Source of the DNA: Variovorax sp. OV700
GTDB lineage: Bacteria > Pseudomonadota > Gammaproteobacteria > Burkholderiales > Burkholderiaceae_C
DNA: 64,000 nucleotides
Direction: 5' to 3'
Assembly (NCBI RefSeq): GCF_900099805.1
Contig: NZ_FNDR01000007.1
Coordinates: forward strand, 186,001 to 250,000
This document shows positions 1 to 8,105 of the stretch, piece by piece (the stretch's first letter is position 1; each line of letters starts with the position of its first letter). Position numbers and translations under genes: made by a program. The notes under the pieces were generated by a model, which did not search any database, was not told where the DNA came from, and was given only the letters and a program-made list of their open reading frames with translations.

Positions 1-101
1 CGGTCATCACCACGCGCTCGGTCGACGAACTGCAGCTCAAGGTGGGATCCGACGTGGTCGCGCTCGTCAAGTCGACGGAGGTTTCGATCGCGAAGCTCTG
101 A
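1..101 (+). CDS. TOBE (Mop-like) molybdate-binding protein, C-terminal fragment
   Basis: Only the last 32 codons are inside the window (frame begins at base 3, stop TGA at 99-101). The fragment contains VITTRSVDELQLKVGSD and then VVALVKSTEVSIAKL, which is the typical end of a TOBE/Mop domain. These domains bind molybdate, either as about 70-residue cytoplasmic storage proteins or as the C-terminus of ModE or ModC. Which of these it is cannot be decided because the N-terminus is missing. A strong terminator follows directly. Confidence 0.75.
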   Translation, partial: VITTRSVDELQLKVGSDVVALVKSTEVSIAKL

Positions 102-122
102 CGGACCCTCGGCCTCGCGAAC

Positions 123-156
123 AACCCGGCGCCGTCTTGGTGCCGGGTTTTTTTAT
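123..156 (+). terminator. Rho-independent terminator of the TOBE gene
   Basis: An ACCCGGCGCC arm (from 124) pairs with GGTGCCGGGT, with one G-T pair, and is followed by a run of seven T residues. It lies 22 bases after the TOBE stop and upstream of the cysE promoter, so it separates the two units. Confidence 0.85.
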
Positions 157-178
157 TTCGCAGTCGGGTTTTCCGTTC

Positions 179-207
179 TTGGCACATGGATCGCGGGCTT
201 CTACAGT
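179..207 (+). promoter_or_regulatory. Sigma-70-like promoter of the serine acetyltransferase gene
   Basis: TTGGCA (179-184) and TACAGT (202-207) are separated by 17 bases. The predicted transcript start, near 214, falls just before the ATG at 236. It would exclude the longer reading frame that opens at 137 inside the terminator. Read by eye, not scored. Confidence 0.5.
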
Positions 208-235
208 GTCGGTTGCAACGCCCGGAAAGAACACC

Positions 236-1150
236 ATGGTCAACTTCGAAGTGAGCGACATCGTCCGCGCACTGCACGACGCGCGTAACGAGTGGCGCGA
301 TTCGCAGCGCCGTTCGCGCGAACCCGGCGCGCGCGAGTTTCCCTCGCGCGACGCCCTTGCGCAGATCGTGGAGCTGCTCAAGGGCGCGCTCTTTCCGATG
401 CGGCTCGGACCGCCCGAGCTGCGCCACGAGAGCGAAGATTTCTACGTCGGACATACGCTCAACACCGCCTTGGCGTCGCTGCTGGTGCAGGCGCGGCTGG
501 AGCTGAACTTCAATGCGCGCCACCAGCCGCGTCCCGCGAGCGAGATCGACCAGGCAGCGACGGAGGCGGTTCGCCAGTTCGCAAGTGCGCTGCCGGGCCT
601 GCGCCGGCTGCTCGACAGCGACGTGCTTGCAGCGTACCAGGGGGACCCGGCCGCGCGCAGCGTCGACGAGGTGCTGCTGTGCTACCCCGGCGTGCTCGCG
701 ATGATCCACCACCGCTTTGCGCACCGGCTCTATGAACTCGGCCTGCCGCTCCTGGCGCGCATCGTGGCCGAGCTGGCGCACGCGCAGACGGGTATCGACA
801 TCCATCCCGGCGCGCAGATCGACGCGGGCTTTTTCATGGACCATGGCACGGGCGTCGTCATCGGCGAGACGGCGGTCATCGGCAAGCGCGTGCGCCTGTA
901 CCAAGCCGTGACGCTGGGCGCCAAGCGCTTTCCGACGGACGCGGAGGGCAACCTGCAGAAAGGCCTGCCGCGGCATCCGGTGGTGGAGGACGACGTGGTG
1001 ATCTACGCGGGCGCAACCATCCTTGGCCGCGTGACGCTGGGGAAGGGTGCGGTCATCGGGGGGAACGTGTGGATCACCGAGGATGTGAAGCCGGGCGCCA
1101 GCGTGACGCAGGCCAGCCTGCAGAACGCGCCGAAGGGCCACGCGCCATAA
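236..1150 (+). CDS. cysE: Serine O-acetyltransferase (EpsC/CysE family)
   Basis: Makes O-acetylserine from serine and acetyl-CoA in the cytoplasm, the first step of cysteine synthesis. The 304-residue protein has a helical N-terminal half and then a left-handed beta-helix of hexapeptide repeats. The latter contains the active-site segment DHGTGVVIGETAVIG and later GGNVWIT, typical of the EpsC-like branch. It ends without the GVPARIVG tail of enterobacterial CysE. The start at 236 is chosen because a GGAAAGA ribosome site and a promoter precede it; the frame is open back to 137 but that part overlaps a terminator. It stands alone, about 7 kb from the sulfate importer genes that supply the same pathway. 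Confidence 0.88.
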   Translation: MVNFEVSDIVRALHDARNEWRDSQRRSREPGAREFPSRDALAQIVELLKGALFPMRLGPPELRHESEDFYVGHTLNTALASLLVQARLELNFNARHQPRPASEIDQAATEAVRQFASALPGLRRLLDSDVLAAYQGDPAARSVDEVLLCYPGVLAMIHHRFAHRLYELGLPLLARIVAELAHAQTGIDIHPGAQIDAGFFMDHGTGVVIGETAVIGKRVRLYQAVTLGAKRFPTDAEGNLQKGLPRHPVVEDDVVIYAGATILGRVTLGKGAVIGGNVWITEDVKPGASVTQASLQNAPKGHAP

Positions 1151-1224
1151 GGGGTGAGCCGAAGGCCCCGGCATCGTCGGCCGCGCTATGCTTCGCCATT
1201 GTTAACAATGTTGCTTGCATCCGC

Positions 1225-2592
1225 ATGTCCTTGCCTCAAGCCACTTCCTCCGCTTCTTCCATGCCCCCGGCCGCCGACGAGTCCTGCGATGTGCTCGTGA
1301 TCGGCGGCGGACCGGCGGGCTCCACGATTTCTGCGCTGCTGGCGCAGCAAGGCCGCAAGGTGGTGCTGCTCGAAAAAGCGCATCACCCGCGTTTCCATAT
1401 CGGCGAATCGCTGCTCCCGGCCAACGTGGAGCTTTTCGACAAGCTCGGCGTGCGCGACCAGGTCGAGAAGATCGGCATGCCCAAGTTCGGCATCGAGTTC
1501 GTCTCGCCGGAGCATGAGCACCGCAGCTACGTGGACTTTGCCGAGGGCTGGGACAAATCGCTCGACTCCGCCTGGCAGGTGCGCCGCTCGGAGCTCGACG
1601 AGCTGCTGTTCCGCAACGCGGCCACGCGCGGCGCGCAGACGCTCGAAGGCTGCAAGGTGCGCGACGTGGCCTTCGATGCCGAGGGTGCCACGGTGCAGGC
1701 CGAAATGGACGACGGCGCCAAGCGCAGCTGGCGCGCCCGCTTCGTGGTCGATGCCACGGGGCGCGACACGCTGCTGGCCAACAAATTCCGCTGTAAGGAA
1801 AAGAACCCCGACCACAACAGCACCGCGCTGTTCGGACATTTCACCAATGCCGAACGGCTCGAAGGCAAGAAGGAAGGCAACATCAGCATCTGCTGGTTCC
1901 CGCACGGCTGGTTCTGGTTTATTCCACTGGCCGATGGCACCACCAGCGTGGGTGCGGTCTGCTGGCCCTATTACCTGAAGACGCGCGACAAGCCGCTCAA
2001 AGACTTTTTCTACGACACCATCGCGCTGTGCCCGGTGCTGGTGGAGCGGCTCCAAAACGCCACGCTGGTCGACGACGCCGTGCACGCCACCGGCAATTTC
2101 TCGTATTCGAGCACCCATGCCACGGGCGACCGCTACCTGATGCTGGGCGACGCGTTCACCTTCATCGACCCGATGTTCTCGTCGGGCGTGTACCTTGCCA
2201 TGCACAGCGCCTTCGACGGCGCCCAGCTGGTGGCCACGGCGCTGGACAAGCCGGCCGAATTGGCGTCCGTGCGGGAGACCTTCGAAGCCATGATGCGCAA
2301 GGGACCGCGAGAGTATTCGTGGTTCATCTACCGCGTGACCAACCCCACGATCCGCGACATGTTCATGCACCCGGGCAATCCGTTCCGCGTGAAAGAAGGC
2401 TTGATGTCGCTGCTCGCGGGCGACATCTACCGTGGCACGCCGATGTGGCGCGCGCTCGGCATGTTCAAGTTTCTTTACTACTTCATCTCGATCACCCACA
2501 TGCGGCGCACGTGGGAGGGCTGGAAGCGGCACCGCTTCAACATCCGCGACATGGGTGCATTGAAGGGCGAGACGATCCTCAAGTCGGAGTAG
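1225..2592 (+). CDS. FAD-dependent oxidoreductase of the flavin halogenase-like family
   Basis: A 455-residue flavoprotein. Residues 23-45 form the FAD Rossmann motif VIGGGPAGSTISALLAQQG. They are followed by FHIGESLLPANVELFDKLGV, a segment shared by FADH2-dependent halogenases and related monooxygenases. WFWFIP at residues 229-234 fits the WxWxIP signature of flavin halogenases. A LGDAFTFIDPMFSSGV segment closes the FAD site. The product could be a halogenase, a hydroxylase or a geranylgeranyl-reductase-like enzyme, and no carrier protein or biosynthetic cluster sits beside it. ATG 1225 is chosen; ATG 1261 is an alternative that keeps the whole FAD domain. It is convergent with the racemase-like gene. 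Confidence 0.7.
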   Translation: MSLPQATSSASSMPPAADESCDVLVIGGGPAGSTISALLAQQGRKVVLLEKAHHPRFHIGESLLPANVELFDKLGVRDQVEKIGMPKFGIEFVSPEHEHRSYVDFAEGWDKSLDSAWQVRRSELDELLFRNAATRGAQTLEGCKVRDVAFDAEGATVQAEMDDGAKRSWRARFVVDATGRDTLLANKFRCKEKNPDHNSTALFGHFTNAERLEGKKEGNISICWFPHGWFWFIPLADGTTSVGAVCWPYYLKTRDKPLKDFFYDTIALCPVLVERLQNATLVDDAVHATGNFSYSSTHATGDRYLMLGDAFTFIDPMFSSGVYLAMHSAFDGAQLVATALDKPAELASVRETFEAMMRKGPREYSWFIYRVTNPTIRDMFMHPGNPFRVKEGLMSLLAGDIYRGTPMWRALGMFKFLYYFISITHMRRTWEGWKRHRFNIRDMGALKGETILKSE

Positions 2593-2605
2593 GGCGGCTC
2601 ACAGC

Positions 2606-3280
2606 CTACGCCCACGCCGAGCGCGATGCGCGCAGCGTGGCTACCGCATGGGCCACGCCCAGTCCGGGGCTGGCAAGCACCTCGATCCCGATGTCGACAA
2701 GTTTTGCGGCCACGGGCGCCATCGAGGCCTGTGCCAACACCACGACATCGGCCGCGGTTGCAGCGGCTCGGATTGCATCGGCCAGCGTCTCGATGTAGTG
2801 CGCGGCGTCGCCGGCCTCGAAATGCGCCCAAGCGCCTTGGACCAGGAGCACGCTCGGCTTGACGCCCACGCCGGCCTGCGCGGCAGCCGAAAGAATTAAG
2901 GCGGTTGTCGGCTCGAGCGTGCTTTCGAGCGCCGCGGCCACCAGCACGCGAGGTCCCGTGCGCACTGCGCGGTCGGCCATGGCCCTGTCGATGCGCTGGG
3001 CTGCGAAGGCACCGCCCGTGGCGGTTTGCTCGGCGATGCCGCCAATGGTGGAGCAGGTGCACGCAACCACGGTGGCGCCGCTGGATGCTGCCTCGCGCAT
3101 GGCGTCGTGCACGCGCGCCGACAGCTCGGGGCTGTCCGCGCCCTTGGCCCGCGCTTCGTGCAGCAGTTCTTCCTTCACCAGGTGGCGCACCTCGAGGTCG
3201 GGCGCGATCTCGCGGGCGAGGCGCTCGAAAGTCGGCACATGGACCTGCGCCGTGTGAAGGAATGCGATGGCGTCGGCCAT
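2606..3280 (-). CDS. Asp/Glu/hydantoin racemase-like protein
   Basis: A 224-residue cytoplasmic protein with the two-domain pattern of cofactor-independent Asp/Glu/hydantoin racemases. An N-terminal half ends in a cysteine motif, ACTCSTIGG near residue 75, and a second half holds VVLAQASMAP and ASPGLGVAHAV. In the canonical family each half provides one catalytic cysteine. Here the second half has alanine (LAQASM) where a cysteine is usual, so the reaction may differ from racemisation. It starts 10 bases after the panE stop on the same strand, which indicates an operon. Substrate unknown. Confidence 0.65.
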   Translation of the reverse strand: MADAIAFLHTAQVHVPTFERLAREIAPDLEVRHLVKEELLHEARAKGADSPELSARVHDAMREAASSGATVVACTCSTIGGIAEQTATGGAFAAQRIDRAMADRAVRTGPRVLVAAALESTLEPTTALILSAAAQAGVGVKPSVLLVQGAWAHFEAGDAAHYIETLADAIRAAATAADVVVLAQASMAPVAAKLVDIGIEVLASPGLGVAHAVATLRASRSAWA

Positions 3281-3290
3281 TGATGTGAAC

Positions 3291-4223
3291 TCAGGCGGCC
3301 TCGCGGGCCCGCCGCGCTTCGTACGCTTTGAGATGAACGTAGGCCGTGCGCAGCACCGAAGGCGTCGGCGAACCGGCGCGCGCGGCGCGGTTCAACAGGT
3401 CGCCGATGATGTGGTCGGCCTCGACCGGGGCGCCGCGCACGATGTCCTTGTACATGGACGCCGTCATCGGCGAGCCCGGCGAGGTCATCATCTTGCGGCC
3501 GCGCTCGATGGCCGCCGGCCGCGGCGCGAAGCCGTTGTGCGCGGCAATGGCGCAGCATTCGTCGAAGATCGCGAGCGCCACGTCCTGGCCGCCTGCCGCC
3601 ACGACATCGCCGATGGACGCGCGCATCAGGCTCGTGAGGCCCGCAGCGGAGGCGATGAACACCCATTTCTCCCACATGTCCTGCGAGATGGTCTCGCTCG
3701 CGGTGGCCTCGAACTTCGCCCCTGCGAACTGCGCCTCGATGGCATCGACACGTGCGGATCGGCCGCCCGCGCGCTCGCCATAGCCGAGGCCGTGCATGTC
3801 GTTGAGATGCAGCACGCGGCCTTCGTCGTCCAGCGTGGCCGAGATCATGCAAAGACCGCCCAGCACGCGCTCGTTGCCGAAGCGCTCGACCAGGCGGTCG
3901 ACATGCTTCATGCCGTTGAGCAGGGGAAGAATGACTGTGTCCGGCCCCACCGCTGGCGCGAAGGAATCCATGGTCGAATCGAAGTCGTAGGCCTTGCTTC
4001 CGACAACGATCACGTCGAATGGCGCCTCGATGTCTTCGGCCATCACGTAGGGCGGCGAAGGCAGTTGCAGGTTGCCGAAGGGGCTTTGAACCACCAGTCC
4101 GGTGTTCGCGATCTGTGCCGCGCGCCGAGGGCGCAGAAGAAAGGTCACATCGCGCCCCGCCTCCAGCAGCCGGCCGCCGAAATAACCGCCGAGTGCGCCG
4201 GCACCCACCACCAGAAATCGCAT
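3291..4223 (-). CDS. panE: 2-dehydropantoate 2-reductase family protein
   Basis: A 310-residue NADPH-dependent ketopantoate reductase (ApbA/PanE family), which makes pantoate for coenzyme A. The N-terminal Rossmann motif GAGALGGYFGG starts at residue 8. LNGMKHVD and the MWEKWVFIASAAGLTSLMRA helix match the substrate and catalytic region, followed by the all-helical C-terminal domain. Many bacteria carry several paralogues that reduce other 2-keto acids, so the symbol marks the family rather than proven function. First gene of a two-gene minus-strand unit with the racemase-like gene. Confidence 0.78.
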   Translation of the reverse strand: MRFLVVGAGALGGYFGGRLLEAGRDVTFLLRPRRAAQIANTGLVVQSPFGNLQLPSPPYVMAEDIEAPFDVIVVGSKAYDFDSTMDSFAPAVGPDTVILPLLNGMKHVDRLVERFGNERVLGGLCMISATLDDEGRVLHLNDMHGLGYGERAGGRSARVDAIEAQFAGAKFEATASETISQDMWEKWVFIASAAGLTSLMRASIGDVVAAGGQDVALAIFDECCAIAAHNGFAPRPAAIERGRKMMTSPGSPMTASMYKDIVRGAPVEADHIIGDLLNRAARAGSPTPSVLRTAYVHLKAYEARRAREAA

Positions 4224-4408
4224 TGTGAATCGCTCCTGAGTCGAAAGGACCCGGGCGATGATGCCCGCGATTTCGCGAACCTGCTTTGCTTGCCTGAAAG
4301 CCGGAGGCGAGGCGAAGAGCTTTTCTAGAAAAGGTCTTGGACGCTTCGCATAATGGTTTTCGCCAACCCCCTTGTTTCCTTCTCACTCATTTCAAGGAGC
4401 TTCAATTC

Positions 4409-4966
4409 ATGAGCCAGACCCGAATTGCCGTGATCGTCGGTAGCCTTCGCAAGGATTCGTACAACCACAAGCTGGCCATCGCGCTGGCGCACCTTGCCCC
4501 TTCGAGCTTCACGTTCGAATACGTGCGTATCGACGATCTGCCTCTGTACAACCAGGACGACGACGGCAACCAGGCGCCTTCGGTGAAGCGGCTCAAGACC
4601 GAGATTGCGGCGGCCCAGGGTTTGTTGTTCGTTACGCCCGAATACAACCGCTCGTTCCCCGGCTTGCTGAAAAACGCCATCGACCACGCTTCGCGTCCGT
4701 ATGGGCAGAGTGCCTGGGCGGGCAAGCCCGCGGCCGTGGTGGGCATTTCGGTGGGCGCCACTGGCACCGCGCTCGCACAGCAGCATCTGCGCAATGTGCT
4801 GTCCTACCTGGACGTTCCGACGATGGGTGCGCCGGAGATCTTCCTGCAGTTCAAGGATGGCCTGTTTGACGACCGCGGCCACATCGGCAACGAGGGCACG
4901 AAGAAATTCCTGCTGGGCTGGATGGACAAGTACGTGACCTGGATTCAGCGCCACTCGGCCGCCTGA
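4409..4966 (+). CDS. NADPH-dependent FMN reductase (chromate/quinone reductase type)
   Basis: A 185-residue flavodoxin-like reductase of the SsuE/ChrR/YieF type. GSLRKDSYNHKLA near residue 10 is the FMN phosphate-binding loop. LFVTPEYNRSFPGLLKNAID near residue 70 forms the isoalloxazine site. Such enzymes reduce FMN, quinones or chromate with NAD(P)H in the cytoplasm. ATG 4409 follows AAGGAG by about ten bases; the longer open frame from 4337 lacks any ribosome site. It is monocistronic and ends at a terminator shared with the convergent azoR. Confidence 0.82.
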   Translation: MSQTRIAVIVGSLRKDSYNHKLAIALAHLAPSSFTFEYVRIDDLPLYNQDDDGNQAPSVKRLKTEIAAAQGLLFVTPEYNRSFPGLLKNAIDHASRPYGQSAWAGKPAAVVGISVGATGTALAQQHLRNVLSYLDVPTMGAPEIFLQFKDGLFDDRGHIGNEGTKKFLLGWMDKYVTWIQRHSAA

Positions 4967-4999
4967 CGGACAACTTGCCATCGGTGCCCCATGACGTGA

Positions 5000-5030
5000 A
5001 AAAGCCGCCCCGAGGGGCGGCCTTTCTTTT
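5000..5030. terminator. Bidirectional terminator between FMN reductase and azoR
   Basis: GCCGCCC and GGGCGGC arms around a short loop form a stem with an A-run on the left and a T-rich run on the right, so it can stop transcription from both convergent genes. Confidence 0.8.
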
Positions 5031-5046
5031 GGAAGTAAACCCGGGC

Positions 5047-5694
5047 TCAGGCAGCTTGGGCCACGTCCCTCTGGTTGGCGGCTTCGGCCGTTGCCGCCAG
5101 GATCTCGGCACGTGCCCCGGCCAGGGCAGCGGCCTTGGGTGCGTCGCCCATGGCCAGGCCTTCGGCGCGTACGAAGCGCACGTCGGTGATGCCGAAGAAA
5201 CCGAAGACCACTTTCAGGTAGCTCTCCTGGTGTTCCGCAGCCTGACCGCCTTCGGTGGTCGAGTAGACGCCGCCGCGGGTGGACGCGACGATCACGGTCT
5301 TGCCGCCGGCCAGGCCCACGGGGCCCTTGTCGGTGTACTTGAAGGTGCGGCCGACCTGGGCGAGGCGGTCGATCCAGGCCTTGAGCTGGGTCGGAACCGA
5401 AAAGTTGTACAGCGGTGCGCCCACGACGATGACGTCGGCGGCGAGGAACTGGTTCACGAGCTTTTCCGAGAGGGCGTTTTCGCGCTGCTGGGCTTCGGTC
5501 GGCTGGGCCTGCACGCCGGTCTTGATGCCGAGGGCGTCGGAGCCGAAGTGCGACGGGGCGTCAGCGGCAAGGTCGAGGTACTCGACCGCGGTGTCGGTAT
5601 GCGCGGTTTTCCATGCCGCCACGATCTCGGCCGTCAGGAGGCGCGAGGTCGAATTGGCACTCAGGATGCTGGAGTCGATATGGAGCAGCTTCAT
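5047..5694 (-). CDS. azoR: FMN-dependent NADH-azoreductase
   Basis: A 215-residue flavoenzyme (AzoR family, usual length about 200). It reduces azo bonds and quinones with NADH and is thought to protect against thiol and quinone stress. [16 protein letters not shown] at the N-terminus binds FMN phosphate, [19 protein letters not shown] lines the flavin, and ASTRGGVYS is the third FMN loop. ATG 5694 is picked because the family begins with MKLLHIDSS; the open frame runs further upstream to 5787. It is divergent from a LysR regulator, a common arrangement in which the regulator controls the reductase. Confidence 0.88.
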   Translation of the reverse strand: MKLLHIDSSILSANSTSRLLTAEIVAAWKTAHTDTAVEYLDLAADAPSHFGSDALGIKTGVQAQPTEAQQRENALSEKLVNQFLAADVIVVGAPLYNFSVPTQLKAWIDRLAQVGRTFKYTDKGPVGLAGGKTVIVASTRGGVYSTTEGGQAAEHQESYLKVVFGFFGITDVRFVRAEGLAMGDAPKAAALAGARAEILAATAEAANQRDVAQAA

Positions 5695-5771
5695 GGTCGA
5701 TTTCACTTTCGTGTGGAGGTCGGCGCTCAAAAGTGGCCGGCGATGGGAGAATTCTATTTTTGATGCGAGTG

Positions 5772-5796
5772 ATTGATAAGTAAGCAAAATATCAAT
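5772..5796. promoter_or_regulatory. Inverted repeat between azoR and lysR-type gene, probable operator
   Basis: ATTGATA (5772-5778) and TATCAAT (5790-5796) are perfect inverted arms 11 bases apart. This is the size and AT-rich character expected of a LysR-type binding site. It lies 32 bases upstream of the regulator start and 78 bases from azoR. The binding protein is inferred from position. Confidence 0.6.
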
Positions 5797-5827
5797 TCAT
5801 CGTTCTACCCATAGGACAATAAGTGCC

Positions 5828-6742
5828 ATGCAAGACCTCAACGACATGGTTTTCTTCGCCGAAGTGGCAGAGCGCGGCGGCTTTGCCGCGGCCAGCCGCG
5901 CGCTCGGCATTCCCAAATCCCGCTTGTCGCGGCGCGTGGCGGACCTCGAGGAACGGCTTGGCGTACAGCTGATGCAGCGCAGCACGCGGCGGCTGTCGCT
6001 CACCCCGGCGGGCGAAATCTATCTGCGCCACTCGGCCGCGATGCGCGATGCAGCGCAGGCCGCGGCCGAAGCGGTGGCGCAGGTGCAGACCGAACCCAGC
6101 GGCACGGTGCGCCTGAGCTGCCCTATCTCCATCGCCCACAGCGGGCTGGGGCAATTGCTGCCCCGGTTCATGGCGCTCTATCCGGCTGTGCGGGTCGACC
6201 TGCGGGTGATGAACAGGCCGGTCGACCTGATCGAGGAGGGCGTCGACATCGCCTTGCGCGTGCGTCCGGCCATCGAGGACAGCACGACGCTCGTGGCCAA
6301 GGTCCTGGGAACGAGCCGCGCGGTGCTGGTGGCCAGGCCGGACTTGCTGGAGCGCCAGGGTCCGGTAAACAAGCCGGCCGATCTTGCGCGGCTCCAGACT
6401 GCGGCCATGGCGGCCAACAGCGAGGGGCGCAGCGAATGGCGGCTCGAAGGCCCCAAGGGCGAGATTTACGTGCACGTTCATACCCCGCGCTACGTGGCGG
6501 ACGATCTTGCAACGTTGCAGCTGGCCGCCCTCGAGGGCGTGGGCGCGACTTTGCTCCCCGGCTATATGTGCCGCGACGACGTAGAGGCGGGCCGGCTCGC
6601 AAGGGTGCTGCCCGACTGGGGGCCGGCGCCGGTCATCGCGCACATGGTGTTTCCGGCGCGGCGGGCTTTGGTGCCGGCGGTCCGGCGGGTGATCGATTTC
6701 CTGGCCGAGCACCTGCACGGAAGCGAAACCGGCATGTATTAG
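5828..6742 (+). CDS. LysR-family transcriptional regulator
   Basis: A 304-residue LysR-type regulator. The N-terminal winged helix-turn-helix covers residues 1-60, with AERGGFAAASRALGIPKSRL as its recognition unit and RLGVQLMQRSTRRLSLT after it. The effector-binding domain follows from about residue 90. It is divergently transcribed from azoR and presumably controls it in response to quinones or a similar electrophile. The inverted repeat in the shared 133-base gap is the likely binding site. Confidence 0.9.
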   Translation: MQDLNDMVFFAEVAERGGFAAASRALGIPKSRLSRRVADLEERLGVQLMQRSTRRLSLTPAGEIYLRHSAAMRDAAQAAAEAVAQVQTEPSGTVRLSCPISIAHSGLGQLLPRFMALYPAVRVDLRVMNRPVDLIEEGVDIALRVRPAIEDSTTLVAKVLGTSRAVLVARPDLLERQGPVNKPADLARLQTAAMAANSEGRSEWRLEGPKGEIYVHVHTPRYVADDLATLQLAALEGVGATLLPGYMCRDDVEAGRLARVLPDWGPAPVIAHMVFPARRALVPAVRRVIDFLAEHLHGSETGMY

Positions 6743-6790
6743 CTCGTCAAATAAGCTGGGGCGGCGTACCTTATGCGAAAAACGCCATAA

Positions 6791-6838
6791 CCAAACAAGT
6801 AGATATTCGTTTGGCATTGAAGCAGCCCTTCGCACAAT
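6791..6838 (+). promoter_or_regulatory. Peroxiredoxin promoter with overlapping palindrome
   Basis: TTGGCA (6811-6816) and CACAAT (6833-6838), 16 bases apart, form a plausible sigma-70 promoter upstream of the peroxiredoxin. CCAAAC (6791-6796) and GTTTGG (6809-6814) are inverted arms with a partly symmetrical centre, and the right arm covers the -35. A stress regulator such as OxyR is possible but not identifiable. Confidence 0.45.
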
Positions 6839-6868
6839 CCCAGGTCCCATCCATTTCAAGGACCGACC

Positions 6869-7510
6869 ATGGCGACCCTGCGACTCGGCGACACAGCCCC
6901 CAATTTCACCCAGGATTCGAGCGAAGGGTCTCTCGACTTCTACCAGTGGGCCGGCGATTCGTGGGTCGTGTTCTTCTCGCACCCGGCCGATTTCACGCCC
7001 GTGTGCACCACTGAACTCGGCAAGACTGCGGCGCTGTCGGGCGAATTCGCCAAGCGCGGCGTGAAGCCCGTCGCGTTGAGCGTCGATCCTGCCACCAAGC
7101 ACAAGGAGTGGATCGGCGACATCAACGAGACGCAGAACACCACCGTGAACTTCCCGATCATTGCGGACCACGACCGCAAGGTGGCCGACCTGTACGACCT
7201 GATCCACCCGAACGCCTCGGCCACGGCCACGGTGCGCAGCGTGTTCATCATCGATCCGAAGAAGGTGATCCGCACAACCATCACCTACCCGGCGTCCACC
7301 GGCCGCAACTTCGACGAAATCCTGCGCGTGATCGATTCGCTGCAGCTCACCGACAGCCACAAGGTGGCAACGCCCGTGAACTGGAAGGACGGCGACGACG
7401 TGGTCATCATCCCGAGCATCCAGGACCCGGCCGAACTCGCCGAGCGCTTTCCCAAGGGCTTCAAGGCAGTGAAGCCGTATCTGCGCATTACGCCGCAGCC
7501 CAACAAGTAA
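6869..7510 (+). CDS. 1-Cys peroxiredoxin (Prx6 family)
   Basis: A 213-residue thiol peroxidase that reduces hydrogen peroxide or alkyl hydroperoxides. SHPADFTPVCTTE carries the peroxidatic cysteine at residue 46. It is the only cysteine in the protein, so there is no resolving cysteine and an external thiol must recycle it. The long C-terminal arm (about residues 160-213) is that of the Prx6 subgroup. It is preceded by AAGGACCGACC and its own promoter, and lies 19 bases upstream of the hydrolase that leads into the sulfate importer operon. Confidence 0.9.
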   Translation: MATLRLGDTAPNFTQDSSEGSLDFYQWAGDSWVVFFSHPADFTPVCTTELGKTAALSGEFAKRGVKPVALSVDPATKHKEWIGDINETQNTTVNFPIIADHDRKVADLYDLIHPNASATATVRSVFIIDPKKVIRTTITYPASTGRNFDEILRVIDSLQLTDSHKVATPVNWKDGDDVVIIPSIQDPAELAERFPKGFKAVKPYLRITPQPNK

Positions 7511-7529
7511 GCGGCAGGGCAGCGTCGCC

Positions 7530-8105
7530 ATGCAGACTTCCGTGATCATCGTGCCGGGCTGGCGCGACTCCGGGCCCGGCCACTGGCAGAGCCTGTGGGA
7601 AGAGCGCATTCCGGGTGCGGCGCGGGTCGTGCAGGACGACTGGGCTTCGCCCAAGCGCGAGGCCTGGGTGACCACGCTGGCGCGGTTGGTGCTCGAGAGC
7701 CCCGGCCCGGTGGTGATTGCCGCGCACAGCCTGGGCTGCATCGCCACGGCACACCTGCCGGCGGAGGCTGCCGCGCGCATCCGCGGGGCGCTTCTGGTGG
7801 CACCGGCCGACCCCGAGCGCCGGGCCGTGCTGTCCGACTTCGCACCCGTGCCGTATGCCGCCTTGCCCTACCGCAGCATCGTGGTGGCGAGCAGCAACGA
7901 CCCGTATTGCCCGATCCGCCTGGCCGGCGCATATTCCCGCGCCTGGGGCAGTGAGTTTGTCCGCATGCAGAATGCGGGCCATATCAACATCGATTCGGGA
8001 CATGGAGACTGGCCGCTCGGCCTGGCCCTGCTCCAGTCGTTGACCGACGAGCCCGCCGCCTGGCCGGCGGGCCGTGAATTTTCAGAAACCTTGGCAACTT
8101 CATGA
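7530..8105 (+). CDS. RBBP9/YdeN-type serine hydrolase
   Basis: A 191-residue small alpha/beta hydrolase. VIIVPGWRDSGPGHWQS at the N-terminus and AHSLGC (nucleophile Ser near residue 71) match the RBBP9/YdeN family. The aspartate is in SSNDPYCP and the histidine in NAGHINIDSGHG, completing the triad. The natural substrate of this family is unknown. The stop overlaps the sulfate-binding protein start (ATGA), so the two are translationally coupled and the hydrolase is effectively the first gene of the sulfate operon. Confidence 0.8.
   Translation: MQTSVIIVPGWRDSGPGHWQSLWEERIPGAARVVQDDWASPKREAWVTTLARLVLESPGPVVIAAHSLGCIATAHLPAEAAARIRGALLVAPADPERRAVLSDFAPVPYAALPYRSIVVASSNDPYCPIRLAGAYSRAWGSEFVRMQNAGHINIDSGHGDWPLGLALLQSLTDEPAAWPAGREFSETLATS

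Noticed and set aside
137..235. Upstream extension of the serine acetyltransferase
   Set aside because: It starts inside the terminator of the previous gene and upstream of the probable promoter, with no family similarity.
1069..1224. Upstream extension of the halogenase-like flavoprotein
   Set aside because: It overlaps the end of cysE in another frame and has no similarity to flavoproteins; the FAD motif begins shortly after 1225.
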